Shown here: piece by piece, positions 36,436-46,140 of the stretch | How the letters are laid out: each line of letters begins with the position of its first letter | Numbering within the stretch: the first letter of the stretch is position 1 | Assembly: GCA_007695145.1 (NCBI GenBank) | Contig: REEI01000128.1 | Location: 1-64,000, forward strand | Direction: 5' to 3' | Source: Saprospirales bacterium | Lineage (GTDB): Bacteria; Bacteroidota; Bacteroidia; Chitinophagales; Saprospiraceae | Length of the DNA stretch: 64,000 nucleotides | Notes under the pieces: generated by a model | The model's input: only the letters and a program-made list of their open reading frames with translations | The model's database searches: none | Told to the model about the DNA's origin: nothing | Program-made: the position numbers and the translations under genes

Positions 36436-37461
36436 TCAAAAATAATTTATGGGATTGGTATTAACTTTTGTACAATGGAGCGCAAAGGTACTAAAATTCT
36501 TGCTAATAATATCAAATAATAATTCTGAGGTAAATTGTTCGGATTCATAATGACCAATATCTGCAATAACAATTTGGTCATCCGCTTCAAAAAAATCGTG
36601 ATACTTAAAATCTCCGCTGATATAGACATCTGCACCTGCTGCAATAGATGCCCCCAGAAAAGTAGAGCCGGAACCTCCGCAAACCGCTACCCTACTCACC
36701 GATTTTCCCATCAGAGCAGTATGTCTGATAATCTGTGTATTCATCTTTTCCTTCAAAAATTCTAAAAAACTCCGCTCCGGCATGGGAAGTTCCAATTCCC
36801 CTAAAACTCCGGAACCCCAATGAGGGTGATAACCATCCGTTTTATTGAAAAACACCTTCAAATTATACTGTTGAGCAATTTTTCCAACAGCATTTTTTTT
36901 GTGCGGACGGATCACTCCTTCGATCTTAAATCCCGGCTTAGCTCCGGAAGCAGGTAAAGCAGGACGAATGTCCGACTCAATCAACTCCATGGGTTCAAGG
37001 GCAGCAATCGCAGCGAGAACATCATTTCTCAAGAGGGCTGGTGCTACTATTTCAAAACTCAACAGGCCGCTTTTGGGTACCAAAACCGAAGTCCCTTTTA
37101 ACCCGATTTGATCTGCAATTTTTCCGTTAACACCACTGCCGAGCACATTGTCGAGATTGGTGTGGATGGCGTATATGGCCAACTCATTTTTAATAGCGGA
37201 TCTGGTACATCTCTGAACCCAATGATTGCCGGATAGCCGTTTAAGGCCTTTAAAAATCAAGGGGTGGTGAGCCACTATTAAATTACATTCCAATTCTAAG
37301 GCCTCCTCTATCACCTCTTCTGTAACATCCAGCGTAATGAGTGCACCCTTAACCTCAGCATGGGGATTCCCGATCAACAAACCTGAATTGTCGTAGCTCT
37401 CCTGATATTCCGTAGGAGCAATCAGCTCCAGCACTTCAATTACTTCACTGACTTTAGTCAT
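36436..37461 (-). CDS. Nif3-like dinuclear metal-centre protein
   Basis: This 341-residue protein of the Nif3/YbgI (GTP cyclohydrolase I type 2-like) family shows the metal ligands VAHHPLIF and a C-terminal GHYESEQF. A mid-domain insert of about 100 residues (about 125-230) is usual in the longer members. The enzymatic role is not settled. It overlaps the upstream rfaE2-like gene by 8 nt. Confidence 0.93.
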   Translation of the reverse strand: MTKVSEVIEVLELIAPTEYQESYDNSGLLIGNPHAEVKGALITLDVTEEVIEEALELECNLIVAHHPLIFKGLKRLSGNHWVQRCTRSAIKNELAIYAIHTNLDNVLGSGVNGKIADQIGLKGTSVLVPKSGLLSFEIVAPALLRNDVLAAIAALEPMELIESDIRPALPASGAKPGFKIEGVIRPHKKNAVGKIAQQYNLKVFFNKTDGYHPHWGSGVLGELELPMPERSFLEFLKEKMNTQIIRHTALMGKSVSRVAVCGGSGSTFLGASIAAGADVYISGDFKYHDFFEADDQIVIADIGHYESEQFTSELLFDIISKNFSTFALHCTKVNTNPINYF

Positions 37462-37978
37462 CTCTAATATTTCTTATTTTCTCAACGGTTTTAGAAGTAG
37501 AAAAGCCCTCAGTAAAACCCAGAGAGAAGACCTTGCCACCCTTACTTAACAGGTATTTCGCGCCAGCGATCTCTTCGATCTTGTAGTCACCTCCTTTGAC
37601 CAAGATATCCGGATCAATGGCCTTAATCAATTGCTCTGGTGTATCCTGATCAAAAGCCACGATCAAATCCGTCCAATCAAGGGCTGCAAGCATTAGCATT
37701 CTATTGTTCAGGCTATTTATGGGGCGACCGCGTCCTTTCAAGCCTTCCACTGATTTATCGGTATTGATTCCAATTACCAAACGATCCCCTAAACTAGCAG
37801 CTTCCATTATGTAATGTATGTGGCCCGGATGAAGAAGGTCAAAACATCCATTGGTAAATACGATATTTTCACCATTCCCTTTCCATATCTTCACTTGAGT
37901 AGTTGCTGACTCCCAATCTTCGACCGACTTTTCATTGAGTTGTTTTCTAAGGAATTTCAACTTATCATTGACCATCAT
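37454..37978 (-). CDS. rfaE2: D-glycero-beta-D-manno-heptose 1-phosphate adenylyltransferase (RfaE2-type)
   Basis: This 174-residue cytidylyltransferase-fold protein has the nucleotide site TNGCFDLLHPGHIHYI (HxGH) and GFTEGFSTSKTVEKI near the end. It corresponds to the C-terminal half of HldE, as a stand-alone enzyme that makes ADP-heptose for lipopolysaccharide. No kinase partner is in the window. It overlaps both neighbours by a few bases. Confidence 0.9.
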   Translation of the reverse strand: MMVNDKLKFLRKQLNEKSVEDWESATTQVKIWKGNGENIVFTNGCFDLLHPGHIHYIMEAASLGDRLVIGINTDKSVEGLKGRGRPINSLNNRMLMLAALDWTDLIVAFDQDTPEQLIKAIDPDILVKGGDYKIEEIAGAKYLLSKGGKVFSLGFTEGFSTSKTVEKIRNIRDD

Positions 37979-39078
37979 TCGGCTAGTTTAATCGGCTTTT
38001 TATTGATAATGGGCAACAAAATAAGTGCCAAAAGACCGAGGGTGATGTTACAGCCAATTTGAACGCTAAAGAAGAGTACATTGGCAAAGGAAAAACCATC
38101 CGCAGCACTCAATCCATACAAACCCAGTCCTATAACTGCCAGATAGTGAAAGCTACCCATGCCCCCGGGTGTGGGTATCAGCATTCCCAGAGTGCCCAAA
38201 GTAAAAACCATCAATGCTGCAGGCAATCCAAGCTCGGAAGTTGGTGCAAATGAGAAGAAAGCGAGGTAGGTCATGAAGAAATACATCAACCAGATAAAGA
38301 AGGAATGAAAGATGAACAATCCCGGTGACCTCAGCTTCTTTATACTCTTTATACCTTCCAAAAATCCTCTGCCCAGGGCAATTATTTTATCCGCAAAGTC
38401 GGGATTGTACAACTTGAGAATCCGGAAGGAAAACCACATTACCAGAACTAGAACGACCAGAGCAAAAAGAATGAAAAATAGTCCCGTGGGCGTCAGTGCA
38501 AACTCTGCATTTTCTTGTAAAAAACCCACAAGGAGTTCATACTGCATCCCCAGGGTGATCAATACCAACAAAAACATCATGATCATATCAGTGGCCCTGT
38601 CCATAAACACCGTGCCCATCACCTTCTCCAGCGGCACTTTTTCATATCTTGCCAGCACCCCACATCTGACCACCTCGCCCATTCTAGGAATACCGAGATT
38701 GGCAAAATAACCAAGCATTATAGATAGAAATCCATTGGCAGTGCTCACGCGGTATCCCATGGGCTCCAGGAGCATTTTCCACTTCAGGGTTCGGCTGACA
38801 TTGCTCAATATAAAAGCAACGAACACCAGGAGTATCCAAAAGTAATTGACCGTAGTAAAGTCAGTAATGACCTTTCTTATTAAATCGCATTCCTCAGGGG
38901 GGATGCCGTCCAGCTCACATTGAGCTTGATAGGATTCATTGAAATTGAGATACACAAGATAGAGAACCAGGAGACCTGCCCCAAGAAAGAGAATGACTTT
39001 GATCAGATTACGGAATAGAGGGTTCAACTCAGGATGGCAGTTTATTGTCTTTTTCCGGGAACACTGTTTTAGGCTCAA
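37975..39078 (-). CDS. YbhN/AglD-like multi-spanning membrane protein
   Basis: This protein of up to 367 residues has about eight hydrophobic helices and the family motifs [32 protein letters not shown] and [10 protein letters not shown]. It belongs to the lysylphosphatidylglycerol synthase TM-like (UPF0104) group. It lacks the catalytic aminoacyl-transferase part, so a flippase-like role is more likely. The ATG at 39078 would overlap panD by 50 nt. A TTG at 39027, 1 bp after the panD stop, gives a cleaner start at the first helix ([11 protein letters not shown]) and is my preference, though unproven. Confidence 0.87.
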   Translation of the reverse strand: MSLKQCSRKKTINCHPELNPLFRNLIKVILFLGAGLLVLYLVYLNFNESYQAQCELDGIPPEECDLIRKVITDFTTVNYFWILLVFVAFILSNVSRTLKWKMLLEPMGYRVSTANGFLSIMLGYFANLGIPRMGEVVRCGVLARYEKVPLEKVMGTVFMDRATDMIMMFLLVLITLGMQYELLVGFLQENAEFALTPTGLFFILFALVVLVLVMWFSFRILKLYNPDFADKIIALGRGFLEGIKSIKKLRSPGLFIFHSFFIWLMYFFMTYLAFFSFAPTSELGLPAALMVFTLGTLGMLIPTPGGMGSFHYLAVIGLGLYGLSAADGFSFANVLFFSVQIGCNITLGLLALILLPIINKKPIKLAE

Positions 39079-39379
39079 AAGTTTTGGCTTCTTCAGGGGT
39101 CATGAGTGCATATCCAATGATAATTAGGACATCGCCCACTTCTGCTTTCCTCGCAGCAGCGCCGTTGAGACAAATAGTACCACTATTGCGTTCGCCCTTT
39201 ATGATGTAGGTTTCGAGACGCTCACCATTATTGTTATTGACTATCTGTACCTTTTCGCCTTCAATAAATCCCGCTGCCTCCATAAGGGCCTCATCAATCG
39301 TAATACTACCCACGTAATTGAGATTGGCCTCTGTTACAACAGCGCGATGAATCTTTGATTTAAAAACCTGTATCCACAT
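39029..39379 (-). CDS. panD: Aspartate 1-decarboxylase
   Basis: This 116-residue pro-enzyme makes beta-alanine for pantothenate. The self-cleavage site is YVGSITID (G24-S25, giving the pyruvoyl group). Other family segments are [36 protein letters not shown] and [11 protein letters not shown]. The -7 box ends about 9 bp before ATG, so the transcript may be nearly leaderless. panC lies 340 bp upstream on the same strand. Confidence 0.96.
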   Translation of the reverse strand: MWIQVFKSKIHRAVVTEANLNYVGSITIDEALMEAAGFIEGEKVQIVNNNNGERLETYIIKGERNSGTICLNGAAARKAEVGDVLIIIGYALMTPEEAKTFEPKTVFPEKDNKLPS

Positions 39380-39719
39380 AAGCGGCGCAAATTTACAAAC
39401 TTTTCAATTAATGGTTAATAGCTTACTCAGCTTTTCCAAACGAATATTCAGCACCAAAGTTTCAATAAGGAACTCAAAACAGATGATTCAATGGGCCAAT
39501 TGAAGCAAATCTAAATGAGTACAAAAGCATGCGTCCCTTGCTCAGCCACAGACATCTCAGATGCGCAAATAGAACTCAACCGACCCAATGACCGAAGCCT
39601 GTTTTGAATTTCACCGGCTTAGCTCAACATCGACACAAAGCGTCATCTTGTTCCATTTTTTTGGTAAGAGAAAGTCAGCAAAACTTTACACAAAGCAAAT
39701 AGGTTACAAAACCATACTT
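39380..39719. other. Intergenic region between panC and panD
   Basis: It contains the panD promoter at its left end. The 90-codon plus-strand ORF at 39588 overlaps panC and is a shadow. Nothing else is seen. Confidence 0.5.
39388..39395 (-). promoter_or_regulatory. panD -7 element TAAATTTG
   Basis: TAAATTTG is followed by CGCCGCTT and then the ATG. The start point expected about 6-7 bp downstream would fall at the ATG itself. Confidence 0.55.
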
Positions 39720-40565
39720 TTACCCTATTCTCATATTATCAATCAGCCGCACACTACCGGCATATGCAGCTACACATGCCACTACCGGCCCTTCAACCCT
39801 GCCTGGAGTAAGAATGCTCAGCGTCACCGGGTCGACCAATTCAAAGTATTCCGGCTTTAGCCCCCCCTGACTGAGTTTCTTTAATGCAAGATCCCTGATT
39901 TCCTCAACAGTGTATTCATTTACCCATTCCCTGCATTTAATCAGCGTATCGTATATAGCACCAGCCTCCTTTCTGGCTTTGGTGTCCAGACGAAGGTTGC
40001 GACTACTCATGGCAAGTCCATCCGGCTCTCTCACTGTTTCACAGCGAACCAGGACAACCTCCAGACCCGTATCCCTAATCAATTTTTCCACCACTGCAAG
40101 CTGCTGAAAATCCTTTTCGCCCATAAAAACTCTGTCCGCTTGCACCAATTCCAACAAGCGATAGACTACCTGTGCCACCCCTTTGAAATGACCCGGTCTA
40201 AACTCCCCTTCTAAAATATTCTCAAGGTACCCTGCATCGAAATTCAAATGGTACCCCATACCCCGGGGGTAGATTTCTTCAACCTCCGGCAAAAAGAGCA
40301 TGTCGCATCCCTCATTCTCAAGGAGAACAATGTCAGTCTCCAAAGTTCTCGGGTATTCTTTAAGATCCTTGGGGTCGTTGAACTGCGTAGGATTTACAAA
40401 AATTGAACAAATGGTAAAGTCCGACTGCAAAACAGACTCACGAACCAGGGACAAGTGGCCCTTGTGCAACGCCCCCATAGTAGGGACAAAGCCAATGCAC
40501 ATCCCTTTATTTCGAAGCTCCCCGGTGAACGCCAAAAGTTCAGCAGCTTTAGTAAATACATTCAT
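39720..40565 (-). CDS. panC: Pantothenate synthetase (pantoate-beta-alanine ligase)
   Basis: The track starts at 40583, but ATG at 40565 (MNVFTKAAEL) is the usual family start, giving 281 residues. ATP-binding motifs are VPTMGALHKGHLSLV, FVNPTQF, GEKDFQQ and SSRNLRL. It joins pantoate and beta-alanine, the latter from panD. panB is not in the window. Confidence 0.95.
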   Translation of the reverse strand: MNVFTKAAELLAFTGELRNKGMCIGFVPTMGALHKGHLSLVRESVLQSDFTICSIFVNPTQFNDPKDLKEYPRTLETDIVLLENEGCDMLFLPEVEEIYPRGMGYHLNFDAGYLENILEGEFRPGHFKGVAQVVYRLLELVQADRVFMGEKDFQQLAVVEKLIRDTGLEVVLVRCETVREPDGLAMSSRNLRLDTKARKEAGAIYDTLIKCREWVNEYTVEEIRDLALKKLSQGGLKPEYFELVDPVTLSILTPGRVEGPVVACVAAYAGSVRLIDNMRIG

Positions 40566-40704
40566 ACGAGCAAATTTATGCAATCAGTCCCTAATCGATG
40601 GTTGAAAAACAGAAGCAAAGTTAAGGAATAAGCCGAAATGAATAAACCGGCAATGATTGATTGGGTTAATCGAGTTAGAAATAAGGAAAGACTGTCCGCA
40701 TCAA

Positions 40705-40732
40705 TTGTTATTACCTCAATTTTTTACCTTTA
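40705..40732 (+). promoter_or_regulatory. Promoter of the amidase gene, TTG-17-TACCTTTA
   Basis: TTG (40705-40707) and TACCTTTA (40725-40732) are separated by 17 bp, and the ATG follows 18 bp later. Confidence 0.5.
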
Positions 40733-40750
40733 CGGAAAAAACATTGGTTG

Positions 40751-41470
40751 ATGAATATTCTAAACCATAAAGCCTCCAGGATTCAGGAAAAAAAATGCCA
40801 ATATTTAAAAGCCGTTAAATGGGCAGTGTGCTCATTGATGGCTTTATCCCCCATGCTCTTTTTCTCTTGCAATCAACCCACCTTTAGAATTTTTGAAAAA
40901 CCGGTTATTTTTGACGAAAAGCGGGAACAACTCACTATTGAATACCTCAATGATCGCCATGGAATTATGACGAATAGTCCGGTTATAGTCCCTGAAATGA
41001 TCATAGTACATTGGTCCCCAAGACCGGTGCTTGAGGAAAATTTCGAACTTTTTAAATATCCGGACTTGTCTGCCAGGCCTGATATCGCCGGTGCTAGTAG
41101 GCTCAATGTATCTGTCCATTTTCTTGTAGACCGGGACGGTACTATTTTCAGGCTTTTACCCGATAGCATTATGGGTCGACATACGATTGGCTTGAATTAC
41201 ATGTCTCTTCGCATCGAAAACATTGGAAGCGCGTCTGCTCCCCTGACCAGGGCACAAGTAAGATCTAACGTAGCCCTCATCCGACACCTTGCATCAAAGC
41301 ACAATATCAAGTGGTTGATTGGCCATCATGAGTATTCCAGCTTTCAGGACTCTGACTTGTGGAAGGAAACAGATCCGGATTACATAACTCACCGAACAGG
41401 TCCGGGAGATCGCTTTATGAATCGGCTGAGAAAAAGACTGAGTGACCTGGAATTGAAGGCAAAACCCTAA
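40751..41470 (+). CDS. N-acetylmuramoyl-L-alanine amidase (Amidase_2) lipoprotein
   Basis: The track uses TTG 40748; ATG 40751 follows directly. The 239-residue product has a lipoprotein-like signal (SPMLFFSC) and an Amidase_2/PGRP domain with zinc ligands visible in IIVHWS and LIGHHEY and a final RTGPGDRF. VHFLVDRDGTIFRLLPD is typical. It should cleave peptide stems from peptidoglycan from a periplasmic membrane anchor. It stands alone. Confidence 0.87.
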   Translation: MNILNHKASRIQEKKCQYLKAVKWAVCSLMALSPMLFFSCNQPTFRIFEKPVIFDEKREQLTIEYLNDRHGIMTNSPVIVPEMIIVHWSPRPVLEENFELFKYPDLSARPDIAGASRLNVSVHFLVDRDGTIFRLLPDSIMGRHTIGLNYMSLRIENIGSASAPLTRAQVRSNVALIRHLASKHNIKWLIGHHEYSSFQDSDLWKETDPDYITHRTGPGDRFMNRLRKRLSDLELKAKP

Positions 41471-41611
41471 CTATAGCTTCTAAACTCGTGAATTATCCAT
41501 TCAATGGACGAGAAATACCCGGGAATTCTCTTTCTGTTTTCAGAATGCAGCCATAACCCCCATTGGGACCTTTTGAACAATAATTAAATTCTATAATACC
41601 TTAAAAATTCA

Positions 41612-41619
41612 TAATTTTG
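41612..41619 (+). promoter_or_regulatory. trhO -7 element TAATTTTG
   Basis: TAATTTTG ends 21 bp before the ATG. No -33 TTG is evident at normal distance. Confidence 0.45.
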
Positions 41620-41640
41620 CACCCACAAAAGTGAATTTTT

Positions 41641-42690
41641 ATGGGAAAACTACTTTTCAACAGGGTCAACAGGGATCTTTTAAAAAAGAGGCTTTCAGAG
41701 GACAAAAAGCCCAGAATGACCCTATCTTTTTATCATTACTTCAAAATAAGTGAACCCGCTGCATTTCGCAATGAAATGTTTATGAAAATGGATCAATTGG
41801 AGGTGTTGGGGAGGATATATGTGGCTGAGGAAGGTATAAATGCCCAGATATCTGTTCCTCAGGATAGATTTGAAGAGCTGCGCAACCTAATCTACAGTTA
41901 CGAACCAATGAATGGCATACGCCTCAATACAGCCATTGAGGACGACGGCAAGTCATTCTTCAAGTTGACCATAAAGGTTAGGGAAAAAATTGTGGCTGAC
42001 GGTTTAAATGATGACACTTTCGACCCATCCAATAGGGGGAAACACCTCTCTGCCGAGGAATTCAATCAATTGGCAGAAGATCCTGATACTGTCATTGTAG
42101 ATATGAGAAACCACTACGAGAGTGAAGTAGGACACTTCAAAGGTGCCATTTGCCCTGATGTAGAGACCTTTAGGGAAGCACTTCCCAAAGTCGAAGCAAT
42201 ACTTCAGGACAAAAAAGACAAGAATATTGTGATGTATTGCACAGGAGGAATCAGGTGTGAAAAAGCCAGTGCTTACTACAAACACAGAGGATTCAAAAAG
42301 GTGCACCAATTGGAGGGCGGAATCATTGAATACACCCGTCAGGTTGAAAAGAAGGGTCTTGAAAATAAATTTACCGGGAAAAACTTCGTGTTTGACGAGC
42401 GGCTGGGAGAGCGAATTACGGGGGAAGTTATTGCCCGTTGCCACCAATGCGGAAAGCCTTGCGACAACCACCTAAATTGCGCAAATGATGCCTGCCATAT
42501 TTTATTTATACAGTGCAGTGAATGTGCTGAAAAATACAACTACTGTTGCTCAGTAAAATGTAGAGAATTCGCAGCACTTCCCTCTGATCAGCAAAGAGAA
42601 CTCAGAAAGTCCATGGAGTTCAATGGCACTAAATTTGGCAAGGGACGATACAAGGCCCACAAGGCAAATTCTGAAATAGATCTGGCATAG
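41641..42690 (+). CDS. trhO: tRNA uridine(34) hydroxylase, rhodanese-related
   Basis: This 349-residue protein of the YceA/TrhO family makes 5-hydroxyuridine at tRNA wobble position 34. A rhodanese-like domain carries the active loop CTGGIRCEKA (C200, with C206). A C-terminal cysteine-rich region follows (CHQCGKPCDNHLNCAN, CSVKCREF). Length and order are standard for the family. Confidence 0.95.
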   Translation: MGKLLFNRVNRDLLKKRLSEDKKPRMTLSFYHYFKISEPAAFRNEMFMKMDQLEVLGRIYVAEEGINAQISVPQDRFEELRNLIYSYEPMNGIRLNTAIEDDGKSFFKLTIKVREKIVADGLNDDTFDPSNRGKHLSAEEFNQLAEDPDTVIVDMRNHYESEVGHFKGAICPDVETFREALPKVEAILQDKKDKNIVMYCTGGIRCEKASAYYKHRGFKKVHQLEGGIIEYTRQVEKKGLENKFTGKNFVFDERLGERITGEVIARCHQCGKPCDNHLNCANDACHILFIQCSECAEKYNYCCSVKCREFAALPSDQQRELRKSMEFNGTKFGKGRYKAHKANSEIDLA

Positions 42691-43090
42691 GAAAGAATGG
42701 CATCTAGCTACTAGCTTTAGCCACTGTCTCGAATACTGAAGGATTGATTGACGAGGATTTTTATTCGAGACTGCTTTAGCTTCTAGCATGACCAGATATG
42801 GCTGATTTTTACAAAATTTAGTGCTCGAAACTATTTGAGTTTTGAGGCATGGTTTTGAGACCTGCTGCCATCTATTTAGTTCATTTACCGGCTTGGCTTA
42901 AATTGATTCTTTAAGTCTGGAATTACTTAGGAGCGAATAGCTTTCAGATTTCTAGGAGGGCCTTACATTTTTAGAGATGCATCTACAATTGCATATGAGA
43001 TCATTCAGCTGCATGCTTTGTACAGAGAAAAAAGGGGCTTCAGAGCCAATTCAACAATTAAAGCAACTCGTAAAGTGTATATGGTACAAA
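42691..43090. other. Intergenic region after trhO
   Basis: It contains one long imperfect inverted repeat (GTCTCGAAT 42726-42734 with ATTCGAGAC 42763-42771, flanked by related CTAGC/GCTTTAGC pieces). No T-run or gene is seen. Confidence 0.5.
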
Positions 43091-43609
43091 TTAGTCCAGT
43101 CCTAGCTTATCTCTTACGAGATCAGCAACATCCATGGCGGGATCCTGATAAAGAACCGTGCCGGCACTTGTATCGAGAATATACTGAAAGTTGTTCTCCC
43201 GGGCAACATCCTCTATGGCCTTCTGCACCTTATCTATGATTGGAGAGAGGAGTTCTTCTCTTTTCCTCATCAGTGTAGACTGAATATTTTGATCTTCCAT
43301 CTGCAATTCCATCTCTTTCTCCCTGAGGCGGTTTTGCTCTTCCTGGAGTTGTCTTGGAGACAGATCTCCTTGCTGTTCTTTTCTCACCAACTCCTGATAA
43401 TCTCTTTGAAGTGCTTCCACTTTTCTCTGAGCCTGGTTGACCAATTGCTGCTGGAGGGTTTCCAACTCTGCATCCGCGGCCAGCACTTCAGGCATTTCAG
43501 AGAGAATTAGAGCAGAATTAAGGTGCCCCACTTTTTGAGCTTCTAACTTTGAAGTTGTGAAGCCCGAAGCCAATAGGAATAAGAAAGTAAGAACAAAAAT
43601 ATTTTTCAT
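43091..43609 (-). CDS. OmpH/Skp-family periplasmic chaperone 1
   Basis: This 172-residue protein has a signal peptide (MKNIFVLTFLFLLASGFTTS) and a long charged coiled coil (about 45-130), then a conserved end (DKVQKAIEDVARENNFQYILD). Skp-type proteins hold unfolded outer-membrane proteins in the periplasm. It has its own -7 box, TACCTTTG. A related gene lies just upstream. Confidence 0.92.
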   Translation of the reverse strand: MKNIFVLTFLFLLASGFTTSKLEAQKVGHLNSALILSEMPEVLAADAELETLQQQLVNQAQRKVEALQRDYQELVRKEQQGDLSPRQLQEEQNRLREKEMELQMEDQNIQSTLMRKREELLSPIIDKVQKAIEDVARENNFQYILDTSAGTVLYQDPAMDVADLVRDKLGLD

Positions 43610-43658
43610 GATATTGTATTTTCAGGGTCTGGCCCCTTATTAGTTTTAAAATTGGACG

Positions 43659-43666
43659 CAAAGGTA
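43659..43666 (-). promoter_or_regulatory. -7 element TACCTTTG of Skp gene 1
   Basis: On the minus strand TACCTTTG lies 49 bp before the ATG at 43609. Confidence 0.45.
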
Positions 43667-43767
43667 ATAAAATCAGATGAATCTCTACCCACCTTATCTA
43701 TTAACGTACTGCAATGAAAATTGGATTGGAATTCTCAGCAAAATCAATCGACTGAAGTGAATTTACT

Positions 43768-44274
43768 TTATTTCACTCTTCTCAAGATATCTTCTGTCTT
43801 GTCAAACCTCTCACTTACATAAATCAAACCCGCTTCGCTACTCTTGTCAAAAATAATATCAAAGCCTCGAGTAGATGCATATTCCTGAATAACCTCAAAA
43901 ACCCTATCCTGAATAGGTGCGACCAACTCCTGCCGCTTTCGGAACAACTCTCCTTCAGGGCCGAATCTGGATCGCTGCAATTCTCTCACTTCTCTTTCCT
44001 TTTCCATGATCTCATTTTCCCGCTCAGCTCTCTGCTCTTCAGACAATAGGACCTGCTCGGCCTGATAACGATTGTACATACTCCTGATCTGGTCGTATTG
44101 CTCTGCAATTTCCTGCTGCCAAACTGCAGCTGTGTTGTCTAGCTCACGCTGAGCCTGTCTGTATTCAGATACATTCTCCAGAACTTTTGTAATGTCCACG
44201 ACAGCCACCTGTTGTGCATTCATTTGCAGACCTAGAAGGATGGCTGCAAAAATCATAAAAAATATCCTTTGCAT
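43768..44274 (-). CDS. OmpH/Skp-family periplasmic chaperone 2
   Basis: This 168-residue paralogue of the previous gene has a signal peptide (MQRIFFMIFAAILLGLQMNA), a coiled-coil tentacle region and an end reading YASTRGFDIIFDKSSEAGLIY. Tandem skp genes are common in Bacteroidota, often near bamA, which is absent here. A -7 box TAAATTTG sits upstream. Confidence 0.92.
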   Translation of the reverse strand: MQRIFFMIFAAILLGLQMNAQQVAVVDITKVLENVSEYRQAQRELDNTAAVWQQEIAEQYDQIRSMYNRYQAEQVLLSEEQRAERENEIMEKEREVRELQRSRFGPEGELFRKRQELVAPIQDRVFEVIQEYASTRGFDIIFDKSSEAGLIYVSERFDKTEDILRRVK

Positions 44275-44616
44275 AATTCGTTTTGTTTGAAGCCCAAATT
44301 TAATTCAATTTGTAGAAATGAGAGACCCGATAGAGCAATTTGTCTGTGCAGGTTATTCCCAAAAGTCGCTAATCGACCTTACAGTCGTATAAACTTTGCT
44401 AAACATAATAATATTATTCCCAATCGAAAACAATCGACCAATCCCCGGCCATCGAAGATGAAAATGTAACTTTTTGTATCTTCGGCCACGGAAAACCAGA
44501 CTGCTTGCAGGGATGCGTAAAATCGCTGAATTTTTCACCAATTCCAGTTATTTCCCTCAAGAAAGACTTATTTCCAATCACTATTTTCACGACAAATACT
44601 TTTTTAAGCAAAAAAT
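44275..44616. other. Divergent region between Skp gene 2 and hutH
   Basis: It holds the Skp promoter and a hairpin at 44453-44484 (CGAAGAT with ATCTTCG) that could be regulatory for hutH. No gene is seen. Confidence 0.45.
44295..44302 (-). promoter_or_regulatory. -7 element TAAATTTG of Skp gene 2
   Basis: On the minus strand TAAATTTG lies 20 bp before the ATG at 44274. Confidence 0.5.
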
Positions 44617-46131
44617 ATGGGCCATACAAATCTGACAATTGATAAAAATCCTTTAAATCCGGAAGAAATAATAAAGAACCTACTCAGTAATGGTAAGCTT
44701 TTTTTGGGAGAAGAAGCGAGAAAAAAAGTGAGAAGCTGTCGCCAATTTTTAGAAAATACCACAAGCCGTGGAGCCATTCACTATGGAATTAATACCGGAT
44801 TTGGTCACTTGTGTGACGTACTGATCAAACCTGATCAACTTGAGCAATTACAAGAGAATTTGTTGATTTCTCATGCTTGCGGTACAGGCGACTTTATTCC
44901 CGATCACATCAGCAGAATAATGTTGTTACTGAAAATCAAGAACTTGAGTTTGGGCCACTCAGGGGTCAGAGAGGAGTTGCTTGATTTTATGGTTGATATG
45001 TTCAATTCCGCTGCTGCACCGGAGGTTTACGAGCAGGGATCTCTCGGAGCATCGGGTGACCTTGCACCTTTGGCCCACCTCTGCCTGCCCCTTATTGGGA
45101 AGGGCAGGCTCAACTGGAAAGGTGCAAAATGGGAAGCTTCAAAATGGTTGTCAAAAATAGGCCGGGAGCCAATCAGACTAGCTTCAAAAGAAGGACTTGC
45201 GCTGATCAATGGCACACAATTTTCCTCAGGATTCGGGTTGGATGCAGTTGTAAGGAGCAAATTGTTGCTAAAACTTGCCAATCTGAATGCCGCTCTTAGC
45301 ATGGAAGCTTTTAATTCTCACCTCAGCCCCTTCCATCCACAAATTCATCAACTCAGACCACACGAAGGTCAGATGGTTGTTTCAGCAGAAATCCTCAATT
45401 GGCTTACGGGCTCCGATATTGGATCTAGGAAAAAGTACAGCGTTCAGGACCCTTACTCCTTTAGATGTATACCTCAGGTACATGGTGCGTCTTACGACAA
45501 TATCAAGTACGTTTACTCTATAATCGAAACTGAGATCAATTCTGTTTCAGATAATCCCCTTATCTTCCCCGAGGAGGGACTCATCCTATCCGGTGGCAAC
45601 TTTCACGCCCAACCGGTTGGTATGGCCATGGACCATCTGGCTCTTGCTGTATGTGAACTGGCCTCTATTTCAGAACGTAGAATCTACCAACTCATCAACG
45701 GGCACAGGGAATTGCCGATCTGCCTAATCGAAGATGCGGGAATGAATTCAGGCCTGATGATACTTCAGTATTCTGCAGCCTCCGTAGTTAGTCTAAACAA
45801 ACAACTCGCTAGCCCATCAACAGTGGATAGCATTATTTCAAGCATGGGACAGGAAGACCATGTTAGCATGGCTGCCAATGCCGCCACCAAAAGTTGGAAA
45901 ATTGTAAATAATTCATTCAATGTTTTGGCAATGGAATTTTTAACCGCAATGCAGGCTTTGGATTTTCGCAAGGACTGCGAATTGTCAAATGAACTCAGGC
46001 GAATAAAAAAAGATTACAGAGAGATTATTCCATATATGAAGGCCGATCGGGTCATATCGGAAGACCTTGAAAAGACAAAGGTATTCCTTAATCGACTTCT
46101 GGAAAATTGGCTGATGAATGATGCCATTTAG
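44617..46131 (+). CDS. hutH: Histidine ammonia-lyase
   Basis: This 504-residue enzyme deaminates histidine to urocanate. The MIO cofactor triad A145-S146-G147 is in GSLGASGDLAPL. Other signatures are YGINTGFG, LLISHACGTG and VQDPYSFRCIPQVHGAS, which fit histidine rather than tyrosine/phenylalanine lyases. hutU, hutI and hutG are not nearby, so the rest of the pathway must be elsewhere. It converges with the mscS gene. Confidence 0.94.
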   Translation: MGHTNLTIDKNPLNPEEIIKNLLSNGKLFLGEEARKKVRSCRQFLENTTSRGAIHYGINTGFGHLCDVLIKPDQLEQLQENLLISHACGTGDFIPDHISRIMLLLKIKNLSLGHSGVREELLDFMVDMFNSAAAPEVYEQGSLGASGDLAPLAHLCLPLIGKGRLNWKGAKWEASKWLSKIGREPIRLASKEGLALINGTQFSSGFGLDAVVRSKLLLKLANLNAALSMEAFNSHLSPFHPQIHQLRPHEGQMVVSAEILNWLTGSDIGSRKKYSVQDPYSFRCIPQVHGASYDNIKYVYSIIETEINSVSDNPLIFPEEGLILSGGNFHAQPVGMAMDHLALAVCELASISERRIYQLINGHRELPICLIEDAGMNSGLMILQYSAASVVSLNKQLASPSTVDSIISSMGQEDHVSMAANAATKSWKIVNNSFNVLAMEFLTAMQALDFRKDCELSNELRRIKKDYREIIPYMKADRVISEDLEKTKVFLNRLLENWLMNDAI

Positions 46132-46140
46132 CATTAATTA

